DNA from: Trichosphaerium sp. ATCC 40318
Lineage: Eukaryota; Discosea; Flabellinia; Trichosidae
Length of the DNA: 64,000 nt
Assembly (NCBI GenBank): GCA_038496445.1
Contig: JALMLS010000186.1
Location: 62,001 to 126,000 of the forward strand
Reading direction: 5' to 3'
A model generated the notes under the pieces. That model was not told the DNA's origin. It saw nothing but the letters and a program-made list of their open reading frames with translations, and did no database searches. Position 1 is the first letter of the stretch. Each line of letters starts with the position of its first letter. This document shows, piece after piece, positions 21,399-31,202 of the stretch. The position numbers and the translations under genes are program-made.

Positions 21399-22526
21399 AT
21401 GTCTCTATCAACTAATTCATGCGACGAACAGCCAAAAACAGATCAAACCGAAACTAAAGACACTAACTCACCCTTGACGCTATTAGAACTACCCACGGAG
21501 CTTCTATACGCAATATATACACTTGACGAAGAAACGTCTTTTAAATGGCCTTCATTATGCTTTCACGCCGCTTATACTTCTGTATACGACGAAAATCTTA
21601 AAAAACACGGGTTATTCATTCGATACAAAGCGGGTATTTGGACAAAGTGTAAATATAGACACGGAAAAATAGTTGGACCTTTCGTTTCGACTTACAAAAT
21701 TCGCCCGGGAAATAGAATATCGAGCTCGGATGAACATAAAACTAAACAGAAATGTATCTACATTGACGGTAAAAAAAACGGGATCGACACGTGGTTTTTT
21801 AAGAACGGGAAAATAAGAAGAAAGTGCCACTTTAAAAATGGAAAGTATGACGGTCCTTACTTGTTTTGGCATAGGAATGGAAACATAAAGTATTCTATAA
21901 ACTTTAAGGATGGTTTATTACATGGTGATTATAAGAGTTTTTTCGAGAATGGTGATATCGAGTATGATAGTGTTTTTAAGTTTGGTAAGAAGAACGGACA
22001 AGATGTTTGGAAATCACAACATAATTATGGTGTAATAAGAAAAGAAAGGTTATTTGATAACGGTGTTAAGACTGGTACATATCAAACATTTATTACCTCT
22101 AGAGATCAAGTAACCTTTATAGAAAAAGGTACTTATGTATTTGGTAAGAAAGAAGGAGAGAGTTTGATACTAAACCAGGCAGATGACTTTAATGTCGAAG
22201 GAACTATAACATATAAAAACGGGCAGAAACAACATGTCATTGAATACTTTCCTAACGGTAAAATAAAGTTTGAGTCTGGTTATAAGTATGGTATGCGTCA
22301 TGGCAAGTGTACCGAGTATAATATTGATGGAAGTATAAGGTATTCAAAGGTGTATAAAGCCGTTAAAAATAGAGGTGCTACACTTTTTGATAGGCGTCAA
22401 AGTTGCTGGAGACAATATGATAATATTGGATATGATGTTTCTAGTAGACCTTCATGGTTTTCAATATCAACATTGATTGCAGTATTGGTAGCCAGTTACG
22501 CTTACTATACGAATTACATTGGTTAA
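21399..22526 (+). CDS. F-box-like/YwqK-repeat protein with C-terminal membrane anchor
   Basis: A single exon of 375 residues. Residues about 27-70 (LTLLELPTELLYAIYTLDEE, SFKWPSLCFHAAYT) align with the N-terminal F-box-like domain of the 40801 gene. About nine YwqK/MORN-variant repeats follow, e.g. KNGKYDGPYLFWHRNGNIKY, HGDYKSFFENGDIEYDSVFK. The last 25 residues are a transmembrane helix (WFSISTLIAVLVASYAYYT). It is more diverged and longer than the other two family members. A tail anchor would place the repeats on the cytosolic face of a membrane; that is inference. Bacterial YwqK annotations mention an antitoxin, but nothing here supports a toxin-antitoxin role. Confidence 0.75.
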   Translation: MSLSTNSCDEQPKTDQTETKDTNSPLTLLELPTELLYAIYTLDEETSFKWPSLCFHAAYTSVYDENLKKHGLFIRYKAGIWTKCKYRHGKIVGPFVSTYKIRPGNRISSSDEHKTKQKCIYIDGKKNGIDTWFFKNGKIRRKCHFKNGKYDGPYLFWHRNGNIKYSINFKDGLLHGDYKSFFENGDIEYDSVFKFGKKNGQDVWKSQHNYGVIRKERLFDNGVKTGTYQTFITSRDQVTFIEKGTYVFGKKEGESLILNQADDFNVEGTITYKNGQKQHVIEYFPNGKIKFESGYKYGMRHGKCTEYNIDGSIRYSKVYKAVKNRGATLFDRRQSCWRQYDNIGYDVSSRPSWFSISTLIAVLVASYAYYTNYIG

Positions 22527-22803
22527 AAGCTTGATTGAAGTTAGCTTAATGTCATATGACTTAGTTGTCACAAGCAACAGACGCTGGTCCAAGCATATAA
22601 CAGAGGCAGTAGAAACATTGCGTAAAATAGGATGGACTAGATCTTGTGCTTATATAAACAAGCATAACGTTTGATCTAGTGTTGGCAAGGCTCTGTTGTT
22701 GACTATGAAAATAAAATACTTTTGTTTTGACCATTTTGATAGTTCTCGCTTTACTCGTATGGTTTAGACCAACAATAGTTTGGAAGAATTAAAACTACTT
22801 CGT

Positions 22804-23070
22804 TTACTCTAAACAAAGAAATTGCAGATACGCATCACCATCAACCTTTAATGAGGCTGAAGTTAGAATACACTCGCGAATTGAGCGGTACTCATCGAAC
22901 ACTTTAAAGTGAGACTTTTCTTCAAAACCCCATATTGTACACGTGATTCTAAGCTGTTGAGCCTTCCGATAATATCGCTTATCTTTTGTAGTGAAAAAAC
23001 AGTTAGGTTGGTCTCTTTCAACATTAATTACTTGGGATTCTTTTTCTGTGTTTAGTGCTCTTTCCGACAT
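22804..23070 (-). CDS. Small hypothetical protein
   Basis: An 88-residue single-exon frame starting MSERALNTEKESQVINVERD. The middle (FFTTKDKRYYRKAQQLRITC) is basic, the end hydrophobic. I recognise no family, signal peptide or membrane segment. It has a proper ATG and no overlapping gene, hence listed, but it could be a chance frame. Confidence 0.35.
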   Translation of the reverse strand: MSERALNTEKESQVINVERDQPNCFFTTKDKRYYRKAQQLRITCTIWGFEEKSHFKVFDEYRSIRECILTSASLKVDGDAYLQFLCLE

Positions 23071-23985
23071 TAACTTTTTATAACCTCCGCATTCCAGGCA
23101 CTAGTAAAAGAATAACAATACTTGATTAAACGTCTACCAAATACCTAGAGATACTTGAATGTCGAAGCAGAGGCTGTGGCTAATGAAATCGAAACGCAAG
23201 GTCGTTGACTACGATGAAGCAAATTAGCAGTTTTTGCTGGTACTTTTTTTTTCAGCATAAAGACGATGATAAAGAGACTTTGTAGCGGCAATGACACTGC
23301 TCAAAGGGTTGGTTATTTACTCATGTGTGGCAAAAGTAACAATATGACTACAATTCAAATCAAAGTTGATGGTGCTATGGCTCTAGATAGATAGCCAAAT
23401 AGCAACCTCACTGGCCATTAACCACTTGCTGTTAAAGTTTTTTGTGCCTTTGTTGTGTCTGTACCAAATCAAAACACATTGTTTTCAGAGTGATGTAGAA
23501 CCTTACACAACACTTTTTTCTTATCGCATACTTTCCACCAGTGGTTGTTCTTCCAGTAACAAAGGAGTCTAAACCCTATCGTTCAAGTTTGTTGACATAC
23601 ATGCAAATCCTGTTTTATACAGCTAAACACAACTGTTCAGGGCTATGTACGATGGTGAGGGGGAAAAAGTAGGTACTGAACAAACAAAACTGTAGGAGTA
23701 CAAGAGAACCAATCGACAGATTATAAAAAAATGTTACAAATGAAGCACTAGGTGAAAACATCAAAGTTGACTGTTAAAAACGGCTTCTGAATTCAAATCA
23801 AATATTGATTACAGATCCACATCACTTTGACGGAATATGGATTGCCACAAAACAAAAGGGTGTTTATTTTACCCGGGTACAATTCACAAAAGTTGAGGGA
23901 TTTATGCAGCATCCTAACTTTTCACTACCGTTCTGTTTTCTTTGAATCTATTAACTAATTTTGAAGCTAAACTTCCTACCACAAC
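23071..23985. other. Intergenic, nothing recognised
   Basis: About 900 bases without a coding frame of note. There are scattered AT-rich stretches. No repeats found by eye. Confidence 0.4.
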
Positions 23986-24331
23986 ATGGAATGTCCTTAT
24001 AGACCAACCACAAACAAGTATATCAAGACAACTGAGTACCTTTTCGGGCCCATAGACCCAGTACCCAACTCAATGTGGAACGCATCCAAACCCCTTTCGC
24101 AAAAATACAAGCTTGTAAAATATTTCCCTTCCCCAGTTACCTTGGCAGATAACAAGTTCTTGAGGCTAAACTCCTACAAGTTCCTAAAGGTAATTGACAC
24201 GGTTATTTTTCAAAGAAATTTCTCCCGAGACGTAATATGTGTTTGTGACCTAAAAATGAAACGAAAAATCACATGATTTTCTTAAACTTTAAAAACAGCA
24301 AAACCGCAAACCAAAAACCTCAAGACAATGA
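23986..24331 (+). CDS. Possible small two-exon protein
   Basis: An ATG-started exon (23986-24189) encodes MECPYRPTTNKYIKTTEYLF and LADNKFLRLNSYKFLK, with a good AAG|GTAATT donor. A CAG acceptor at about 24300 continues in phase for about ten basic residues to a TGA that overlaps the ATG of the next gene. The family is unknown. It may instead be a 5' exon of the downstream secreted protein. Confidence 0.3.
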
Positions 24332-25450
24332 AACAACACGTCTGTATACTACTTTTACTTCTGTTATGTGCTACTTCAAGTATCTACGCTTATTGGCAAA
24401 CATGCCTCTGGAAACCAGATCGTGGCAAAGAAATACCAAAATAGGTATTTTGTCGCAAGCGGACCTTATACAACTGTAACATGGAATGTTGCACCTGGAG
24501 ATAAATTCATTCCGCTGGAGTACCTATTCACTACCACCCACGGTGCTTTTACTTTGTTTATAAAGCCTGGTAAAAAGTGGATGTTAGCGTACATTGATGA
24601 TACTACAAAGGAGTGGCGAGTTGCGGATGGCGGGAGAACTAGACTCGGGTCTTGGCCAACAAAGTGGAACGACAAGTATGTCTCTGGATACTTCGACAAC
24701 TCAGCACAAAAATCTTTGTTCGTAGCCAACCCAGACGGTAGATACGCAACTCTCAGGATTGAGTATTACTCTCAATTTGGTTTTGATGGCTTCACATGGA
24801 GACAAATCCAACACGCAACAAACGGAGACATTTCTTCCTCAGATCAAATTATTTCAGGTTTTTTCGAAGTAATTAACCCTCATCCTCAATCATATGTCGT
24901 TCATATTAAATCCGCTGGGTATCAAGTGATGAACTACAACAGAAATACAAACAGCTGGGATATTCTATCAAGTACAACGTCAGGACGAATATACTGGTGG
25001 GTGATCAATCCAAATGACCATTATGTTGTAGGAAGCTTCTATGATGCTCCTACAGAGGATCTCTTAGCTATAAACTCGAACGGATGGCATCATACAATGA
25101 AATTTGATAATGCTACAAAACAGTTTGTTTATACGGAAGGAGGACATGGAGGTCTTATTGGTGTGTGGGTAATTCATGATAGTGATACTTTTCTCGGTGG
25201 AGACTTTGACGTGTCTTCATTTTCTAACACTGATGCCGTTGTGGCGATTAATCAAAATGGTTATTCGCAAATGATGAAGTTTGTGAACAATCAGTGGACT
25301 TATGTAACTGGTAATACTGGCAATGGATTGATTGGTAATTGGCATATTGGTTCAGATGACCACTATACGCAAGTCTTAGCGGTTGGATATGGGCGCAGCA
25401 GATTAATTTGCATTGGCAGTAGTCAGGCATGGGCAAGTGTTAACGAATAA
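24328..25450 (+). CDS. Secreted FG-GAP/VCBS-like repeat (beta-propeller-like) protein with a frame break after the signal peptide
   Basis: ATG 24328 opens a clear signal peptide (MKQHVCILLLLLLCATSSIY). The main domain lies in another frame (open from before 24368 to 25450, 360 codons) and contains at least six repeats of a W-x-I-x-x-x-D-x-Y-V-x-G-x-F-D...L-x-A-I-N-x-N-G-W unit: DHYVVGSFYDAPTEDLLAIN, NSNGWHHTMKF, GNTGNGLIGNWHIGSDDHY. This is the calcium-loop-type repeat typical of FG-GAP/VCBS seven-blade propellers in secreted bacterial and protist proteins. I could not find donor/acceptor phases that join signal peptide and repeats, so there is a frameshift, a sequencing error, or a different first exon. 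The function is unknown; adhesion or carbohydrate binding is a guess from the fold. Confidence 0.55.
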
Positions 25451-25931
25451 GAAATAAATTCGCCTTTTTAGTTAAAATAGTCTTGACTAGCTTGTATTTG
25501 TTGACTATCGAACCTTATGTTGTCGTCCGAGCGTAATTAATTTGCCAATATCTGCCTTCTTGTTTTAAACACTTAGTTGAGCTGATCACGTGAGCTGTTG
25601 GTTTTATCGAGAAGCAAGTACCACTGCTAGCTTCTAGGATATCAAGGATAACTGAAAGGCATACACTTTAATGAATACAAGAGGACACTTGATGTTAATA
25701 TACGCGGATTCAGTTAAGTAAAAGTACTTTCCACGTGATTTGACAGTCTAGCGGAAAAAATGTCAACTACTGTCCATCGCAAGTAAGTTTGCGGAGACAA
25801 TCGTATGGATCGATCCATTGGCACAGATTGATTTGACAGCTTCTCGTTTGTACAAACACGGAAATATCAAAGAAATAAAACAAGTAAAATAAGATTGTCT
25901 TTGGTCTTATTTGTTCTAATACACACGAAAC
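25451..25931. other. Intergenic, nothing recognised
   Basis: AT-rich. Two CACGTG palindromes lie at about 25585 and 25731. Confidence 0.4.
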
Positions 25932-26063
25932 ATGACAAACATACTAGCGATTGTTTTGTTATGCTTTTATTGTTGTCGCTCACAAGTATTACAAGATATT
26001 GTCTGTTTCATTCAAGTTTTGAGACTGATCAAAATAAACTGTCGAGTAGTTAATTGTAGTTGA
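25932..26063 (+). CDS. Possible 43-residue secreted peptide
   Basis: ATG 25932 opens MTNILAIVLLCFYCCRSQ, a signal-peptide-like start, followed by 25 residues with three cysteines and a TGA at 26061-26063. Too short to be certain; listed because the start has the form of a secretory signal and the region is otherwise empty. Confidence 0.2.
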   Translation: MTNILAIVLLCFYCCRSQVLQDIVCFIQVLRLIKINCRVVNCS

Positions 26064-26221
26064 GATATTTACCACCTAATTGTTTTTTAATTCCTTACCT
26101 TCCCAAACAAATCTGTTAATGGGTAATTCTTGAAAACATTAACTTTTTTTTGTAGTGTTCAACAGTTGAGGGTTTGTAGTTGTTATTTATTCCAACACAA
26201 ACTTACATTTCTACTACCAAA

Positions 26222-26512
26222 ATGACCTGTTTTAGATACGATTACAATCAACACATCATCGTATTTTTCTTGTTGATATACGTTGCACCCATATTCCTAG
26301 CAATTAATTGTCAGTATCCAACTAAACAAAGCGAACTTGAGAAACAAACAAACCTTGTGAACAATAAGAGTAAAATATTTTGCGCACGTGGACAAAATAA
26401 CGATTTGGCGATAACGAACAATGTCATCATTGGTATTGTGTTCAATGAGGTAATGATAAAGCCAACTTCTTTTAAAATCACTTTTTCTGTAGCACCTGCC
26501 ATCTTTTTGTGA
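26222..26512 (+). CDS. Possible small secreted or membrane protein
   Basis: 96 residues from ATG 26222. After a charged start a hydrophobic stretch (HIIVFFLLIYVAPIFLAI) could be a signal peptide or anchor; the rest is polar with two cysteines. No family recognised. Low-complexity AT-rich DNA easily gives such frames. Confidence 0.25.
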   Translation: MTCFRYDYNQHIIVFFLLIYVAPIFLAINCQYPTKQSELEKQTNLVNNKSKIFCARGQNNDLAITNNVIIGIVFNEVMIKPTSFKITFSVAPAIFL

Positions 26513-27056
26513 GCGTTTAAACAATTATTTAAAGTACAACACATCTCCGAGTTCACGGCATGTGATCCCTTGATTGTACACCCGCCCGGACTTCATCATC
26601 TCACGGAATAAACTAGACAACCACTACTTTTACATACCCGCTCCCTCTCACATTTTCTGCCAACAGGAACTTGATGTGTCACATGCTGGCGGTTGGAGAA
26701 AAGTGATTTGGTTTTGCATATTGTGAGCTTAGTTTTCATTGTAGTTGTATGTCAACGTGTTATACTGTTATTTAGTGTTGGTGAAGTAACTGGGAACTAT
26801 GGAATCTCATGTGCACTTATGGACTCTGAAGGAAAGCAAAATGCCTGTATTTATATACCTAATGTATTCTTGAAAGAGTTTGGTTGGCTACGATTTCTTC
26901 ATGTATATTATAAATGTGTTTTAACAGATGATCACCACATTTTTGTATGAATGACAGATACAAAGAGATGGCATGTCTGACAAGCTGGAAGCTGTGCTTT
27001 GTATGATGTAAAATATGAGCCAAATTCACTGCACTACCTTCATAAGTATTCACAAT
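26513..27056. other. Intergenic, nothing recognised
   Basis: A plus-strand frame at 26693-26950 has a hydrophobic segment but begins without ATG; I do not support it as a gene. Confidence 0.35.
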
Positions 27057-27855
27057 TCATACAGTATGTATGTTATTTTGTATTTTTTTCTTAGTAACCA
27101 ACTCTTTTGAAATATTCATACACTGGCACACTTCAATACAATCTGCATTTAATCTATGTATACCCTCATCTGTGACTTTCACACAACCATAAAGCTTTAT
27201 TTCTTTGACCTTTGATAATGTCTTGATAGAGTCATCTGTTACATTTCGTGCTGATAACTTTAAATACTTGACATTCTTCAACGCTTTTATACAATCATCA
27301 TTGATATGATCTCCAGACAAATAAACTGTCTCAGTATACTTTAAGCCCTTGATACCACTTGCTCCCACTTTAGGACATTCTTTTAGATCAATGTACTTTA
27401 CATGTTTCCAGAAAAATGAACCATCTGCCTTTCTTATTTTTTTCCCTTTTCCCAACGCTTTGACACCCTCATCTGTTATATTTTGACAGTTTGCCAAGAT
27501 AATAGTATGAACACCATGTAACATCTTTAAACTTCTGTCTGTAACAGCTGTATACGATAAATCAATTGTATGAACACCAGCTAATGCCTTGACGCCCTCA
27601 TCTGTTATTTTATGGCAACGTGATAAGTTAATAGTACGTACACCTTTCAATAAGTACAAATACTTATCACTGATATCTCTTGAAATCAACCAAGTATCAA
27701 TAGAGGTATTTTGAAGTAAAGAGCTTCCAGAAAGAAGAGATATTTCCCTTTTGCTTTTAACCATTATTACGCCATATCCAACATGGTTGTGAACAATATC
27801 TCGCAATAAACGGCATGTTTGTGCTGAGCGGAGAGTAAAAGAGCCTTGTTTCAGG
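27057..27855 (-). pseudogene. F-box/LRR gene with 5' end replaced by an inserted element
   Basis: The frame encodes GSFTLRSAQTCRLLRDIVHN, VGYGVIMVKSKREISLLSGS, then LRRs (VRTINLSRCHKITDEGVKAL, VHTIDLSYTAVTDRSL) and a C-terminal module with FFWKHVKYIDLKECPKVGAS. The first half matches the gene at 29433. The second half is nearly identical to that of the 31203 gene. The match to 29433 stops abruptly at 27855 (LKQGSF), inside the F-box; the first about 40 codons present at 29433-29552 are missing, and 242 bases of unrelated sequence stand there instead. The upstream flank resumes at 28098. A shorter protein could start at a Met such as GVIMVKS, but the F-box would be incomplete. Confidence 0.7.
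27070..27480 (-). repeat. Direct repeat copy 1 (LRR C-terminal module)
   Basis: About 410 bases nearly identical to 31300-31700, starting at the ALGKGKKIRKADGS segment and running to ELVTKKKI. The adjoining halves of the two genes are unlike, so the match has sharp edges. Confidence 0.85.
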
Positions 27856-28097
27856 ACGGACCCACGTTTTTTCCGAATTTTTCGAAAGAATTCGATACAA
27901 AAACCGAATGCCTATACCCACCAATGGATCACTATATGTGAGCGAAGGTCGGGTTCTAGTTCCGAGCACAGCGAGGACCCGACCGTAAGTGAACCAGGCG
28001 CTTTCTAGTTTAGTGGACTGCCCTAGCTATGCATCTTTCTACGAATTCTATTTTTTCGAATTTTTGTTTTCGGAAAATTCGGAAAAAACTATGGCCC
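27856..28097. mobile_element. MITE-like 242-bp insertion with imperfect terminal inverted repeats
   Basis: The left end reads GGACCCACGTTTTTTCCGAA and the right end, on the other strand, GGGGCCATAGTTTTTTCCGA, both followed by AATTTT(T/C)CGAAA. The core contains a GGTCGGGT/ACCCGACC hairpin (about 27948-27986). It replaces about 120 bases that are present in the paralogous locus at 29433-29552. No coding capacity. I see no second copy in the window and no clear target-site duplication, so the call as a mobile element is provisional. Confidence 0.5.
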
Positions 28098-28200
28098 CTT
28101 TTAAACCTAACACGTGGTCACTTTTTTTAATTTTGTGGTGTTGTAGCGTGAAGAATGTAAATGTCATCAAAGAGCTTTGCTACACGATAGTAGATCAATG
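28098..28200 (-). repeat. Inverted copy of the 29331-29432 promoter region
   Basis: About 100 bases matching 29331-29432 in inverted orientation, with a CACGTG in each copy. It is the former 5' flank of the broken gene at 27057-27855, so the two F-box/LRR genes once had the same promoter and pointed away from each other. Confidence 0.8.
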
Positions 28201-29157
28201 ATGTAACGCTCCAGACTACTGAGTCTCAGACTTAACCTATCTAAAACAACTTAATAAAGAACTTTTTATACTAATCTCGGTTACGTTATCTCTTAAACCT
28301 TACAAATGAACAGTTCTACAGCATAACAAGTGGTATGTCCAAAATACTCATTGTAGATATAAAGTATCGTCCGCCCTTATTTATTAATGGCAGCATACCT
28401 TTTTGCCTTACACAACAACTTTTGAATTCTGACAATCTTTGATCTAACATTCAAGTACCTGTTTAAACATTGGCCTTAGTTTCAGGAGTAGTTTCAGTTT
28501 GTTGGAACCCAACAAACGATGCAATGACAAGAGTGAGTTCTCTCATTGATTACGGACAAGGGAGTGGTGCTAACAGGAATCGTGTCACCTTCAGGGATGG
28601 CAGACTTGTTATAACATTAATTATCGCCAATAGAAGTATTATTGGCTTCTTACTTTAAATGTTTGGTACAACGGAGAGTGATATAGAGACCTATAACTTA
28701 TGTATATATAATAGATACACCCAACGTACATACCACTCCATAGTTAAGATGCGTTGCCAAGTGATTTTGTGACATGAACCTTTTGTGCTTTAAAAACATG
28801 TGTTATGGTGTAGTCGCAGGATATTTTGTTATTTTGATACATCATCGAAATTAGTACAGTTGTTGTTCAATGTAAATCCAGTCGTCACATGCGATAAAAC
28901 GCAAATCTAGATGAAAATCCACAATTGCCTTGTACGTGAAAGGATAGGTGGAGAATTCTTGTTCCCTACAATCTGTACAACAATCCAAAAATATCTTCAA
29001 CGTGAATGTGGTACCGTGGCATCATGAGAAAAGATTGAGTGTTGAACACAAGTACCACGTTTTCAACATGTCTAATGCATGGAGATTTACATCCTTCAAA
29101 GAGTCAGGTCTACTGGCAGACTGATATCATTACAATATTGGGTCAGAACAATAAAGA
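28201..29157. other. Divergent spacer, decayed sequence
   Basis: AT-rich DNA between inverted promoter copies. Short frames (e.g. 28470-28658) lack ATG starts and recognisable content. Confidence 0.35.
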
Positions 29158-29280
29158 GCGAGGTATGTAAATTACAAAGAAGACGAGTAGCAAGGTCTAT
29201 GGTACAAGAACGGGCTGCTTTACCTACAAGGGTGCTATGCTAGTGGGAAAGAAGATGGACAGTAAAAGCAATAGCCAAAA
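29158..29280 (+). pseudogene. Remnant of a YwqK/MORN-variant repeat gene
   Basis: The reading contains NYKEDE, a stop, then GLWYKNGLLYLQGCYASGKE before another stop. W-Y-K-N-G-x-L...G-x-Y...G-K-x-D-G is the repeat unit of the 40801 family. The fragment has in-frame stops and no start, so it is a relic. Confidence 0.6.
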
Positions 29281-29330
29281 CAAGTGTAGAATGCTTACTG
29301 ATTTATTTGCACATGGTTGACTTGTATAAT

Positions 29331-29432
29331 TCGTTGATCTACTATCGCGTAGCAAAGCTCTTTGATGACATTTACATTCTTCACGCTACAACACCACAAA
29401 ATTAAAAAAAGTGACCACGTGTTAGGTTTAAA
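29331..29432 (+). promoter_or_regulatory. 5' flank of F-box/LRR gene, conserved with inverted copy
   Basis: Inverted match to 28098-28200. The sequence is retained upstream of both copies although the broken copy lost its coding 5' end. It contains ACCACGTGTTAGG 20 bases before the ATG. Promoter function is inferred from position only. Confidence 0.45.
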
Positions 29433-30266
29433 ATGGTCAACAATGGTAGTTTTAAAACGAAATCAACACCTTCTTGTTTACATCACTGCTTTATGGAAGA
29501 TAATAACACAATGGACCTTATTTACCTGCCTTTTGAAATAATCGTTCATATCCTGAAACAAGGCTCTTTTACTCTCCGCTCAGCACAAACATGCTGTTTA
29601 TTGCGAGATATTGTTCACAACCATGTTGGATATGGCGTAATAATGGTTAAAAGCGAAAGGGAGATATCTCTTCTTTCTGGAAGCCTTTTACTTCAAAATA
29701 CCTCTATTGATACTGTTTTGACTTCAAAAAATATCAGTGATAAGCACTTGTACTTATTGAAGGGTGTACATACTATTAACTTATCAGAATGTAATTTAAT
29801 TTCAGATGAGGGCATCAAGGCTTTAGCTGGTGTTCATACCATTAGATTGGCGTGGTGTAGTGATATTACAGATGATGGTGTTAAGGCATTGGCTGGCGTC
29901 CATACAATTGATTTATCATATACAGCTGTTACAGATAATGGAGTCAAGGCTTTAGCTGGTGTTCACACTATTGACTTATCAGATACAGCTGTTACAGATA
30001 ATGGTGTCAGGGCATTGGCTGGTGTTCATGAGATTGATTTAGAAGGTACTGCAATTACAGATAATGGTGTCAGGGCATTGGCTGGTGTTCATGAGATTGA
30101 TTTAGAAGGTACTGCAATTACAGATGAATGTTTGAAGTACTTAGTTGGTGTTCATACTATTACCTTATATAATACAAATGCAACTAAAGAGGGTACCAAG
30201 GTATTGATTGGTGTACATAAAGTTAAATGGGAGAGTAATTATTTTAACAAGGTTCTGCCTGATTAA
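29433..30266 (+). CDS. F-box/leucine-rich-repeat protein
   Basis: A single exon of 277 residues from ATG 29433. The F-box is at about 28-75 (DLIYLPFEIIVHILKQGSFT, then QTCCLLRDIVHNHVGY). About eight LRRs of 21-23 residues follow, each GVHTI(D/N)L...(V/I)TD(N/E)G(V/I)KALA. Two consecutive units are identical at the DNA level (29997-30122). It is a probable SCF-type substrate adaptor. It is the intact relative of the broken gene at 27057-27855, with an inverted copy of its promoter there. Confidence 0.85.
   Translation: MVNNGSFKTKSTPSCLHHCFMEDNNTMDLIYLPFEIIVHILKQGSFTLRSAQTCCLLRDIVHNHVGYGVIMVKSEREISLLSGSLLLQNTSIDTVLTSKNISDKHLYLLKGVHTINLSECNLISDEGIKALAGVHTIRLAWCSDITDDGVKALAGVHTIDLSYTAVTDNGVKALAGVHTIDLSDTAVTDNGVRALAGVHEIDLEGTAITDNGVRALAGVHEIDLEGTAITDECLKYLVGVHTITLYNTNATKEGTKVLIGVHKVKWESNYFNKVLPD
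29997..30122 (+). repeat. Exact 63-bp tandem duplication of one LRR
   Basis: Bases 29997-30059 are repeated without change at 30060-30122, encoding DNGVRALAGVHEIDLEGTAI plus Thr twice. Neighbouring units differ at several sites, so this duplication is recent. Confidence 0.9.
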
Positions 30267-31202
30267 AATTGTGTTGGAAAAAAACCAAGGTCCCAGTCTT
30301 GATTAAATATGAAAGAAATGAAGTGTAGATTACTAGTTAGGTTAGTTTATCGTTATTGAGTCACCCATTGTTGAGCCAATGTTAGTAATTGGTACCATTT
30401 TTACCTAACAATAAGAGGTTAATTGGAAGGGTTTAAACAAGTCTGATTCCTTTTACCACCAACACCTCCGCCAATTGCTTTGTTTAGGTGCAACAGTTTA
30501 AGTGCAATGTTGCCACTATGAACAGTTTTTTGAAATCTTTTTTTGAACAGTTTACATAAGTGCAAGTTGCTTCCATGAGCACTGCCAAGATAAAATTGTA
30601 TTTATCTTTTGATACAAATACATACCATTACCACGTGGTATTTCAATCCAATTTTGGTTTTTTCTTTTCTGTCTCCACAGGGAGTTTTTCTTTGAACAAT
30701 ACATATGAAGCGTCATGTTCACATGTATTTCCTTGGAGTTTGAAAAGCAACTTTCCAATTTTATCTACTTTGGCATTAAGTTTGAACAGAAATGTGACGG
30801 GGTAAGTGGTTTGAAAACAATCAGCATCTGTGATGTGATATGCTTATTTATAGCCTTCTATTATTGTTGTTTAGAAAGTACTAATCCAATAAGTCAAACC
30901 TCTTTCTATCTTTTGGGAATAGGAGAACTTATCTTTTTGTGCTTAAGCACATGTAGATCGATGTATGGATGTATTGCTTGATTGGTTCATACCTCACCAC
31001 ACTGGATCTACTATAGCTTTGTCGAAACATGTCCGTGATGCGCCTATTTTTGATAACTCTATCATTTTGTAGTTGTACCCAATGGCAATAAGCAATACAA
31101 AGTAAATAAGTTTTGAAAAGTGAAATTTGTTTTTATTTTGTCACAACACTGAAATTGCTTGTCTGACGTCAAGTTTAATGAACCATATCATACAGTAATC
31201 GG
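30267..31202. other. Intergenic, nothing recognised
   Basis: About 930 bases with short frames only (e.g. 30560-30805, 30715-30981), none with a credible start or family signature. Confidence 0.35.

Noticed and set aside
26693-26950. 85-residue hydrophobic frame as a gene
   Set aside because: It begins at a non-ATG codon and the hydrophobic stretch is expected in AT-rich DNA.
27948-27986. GGTCGGGT/ACCCGACC hairpin as a tRNA-derived SINE
   Set aside because: No B-box-like GGTTCGANTCC and no cloverleaf; kept only as part of the inserted element.
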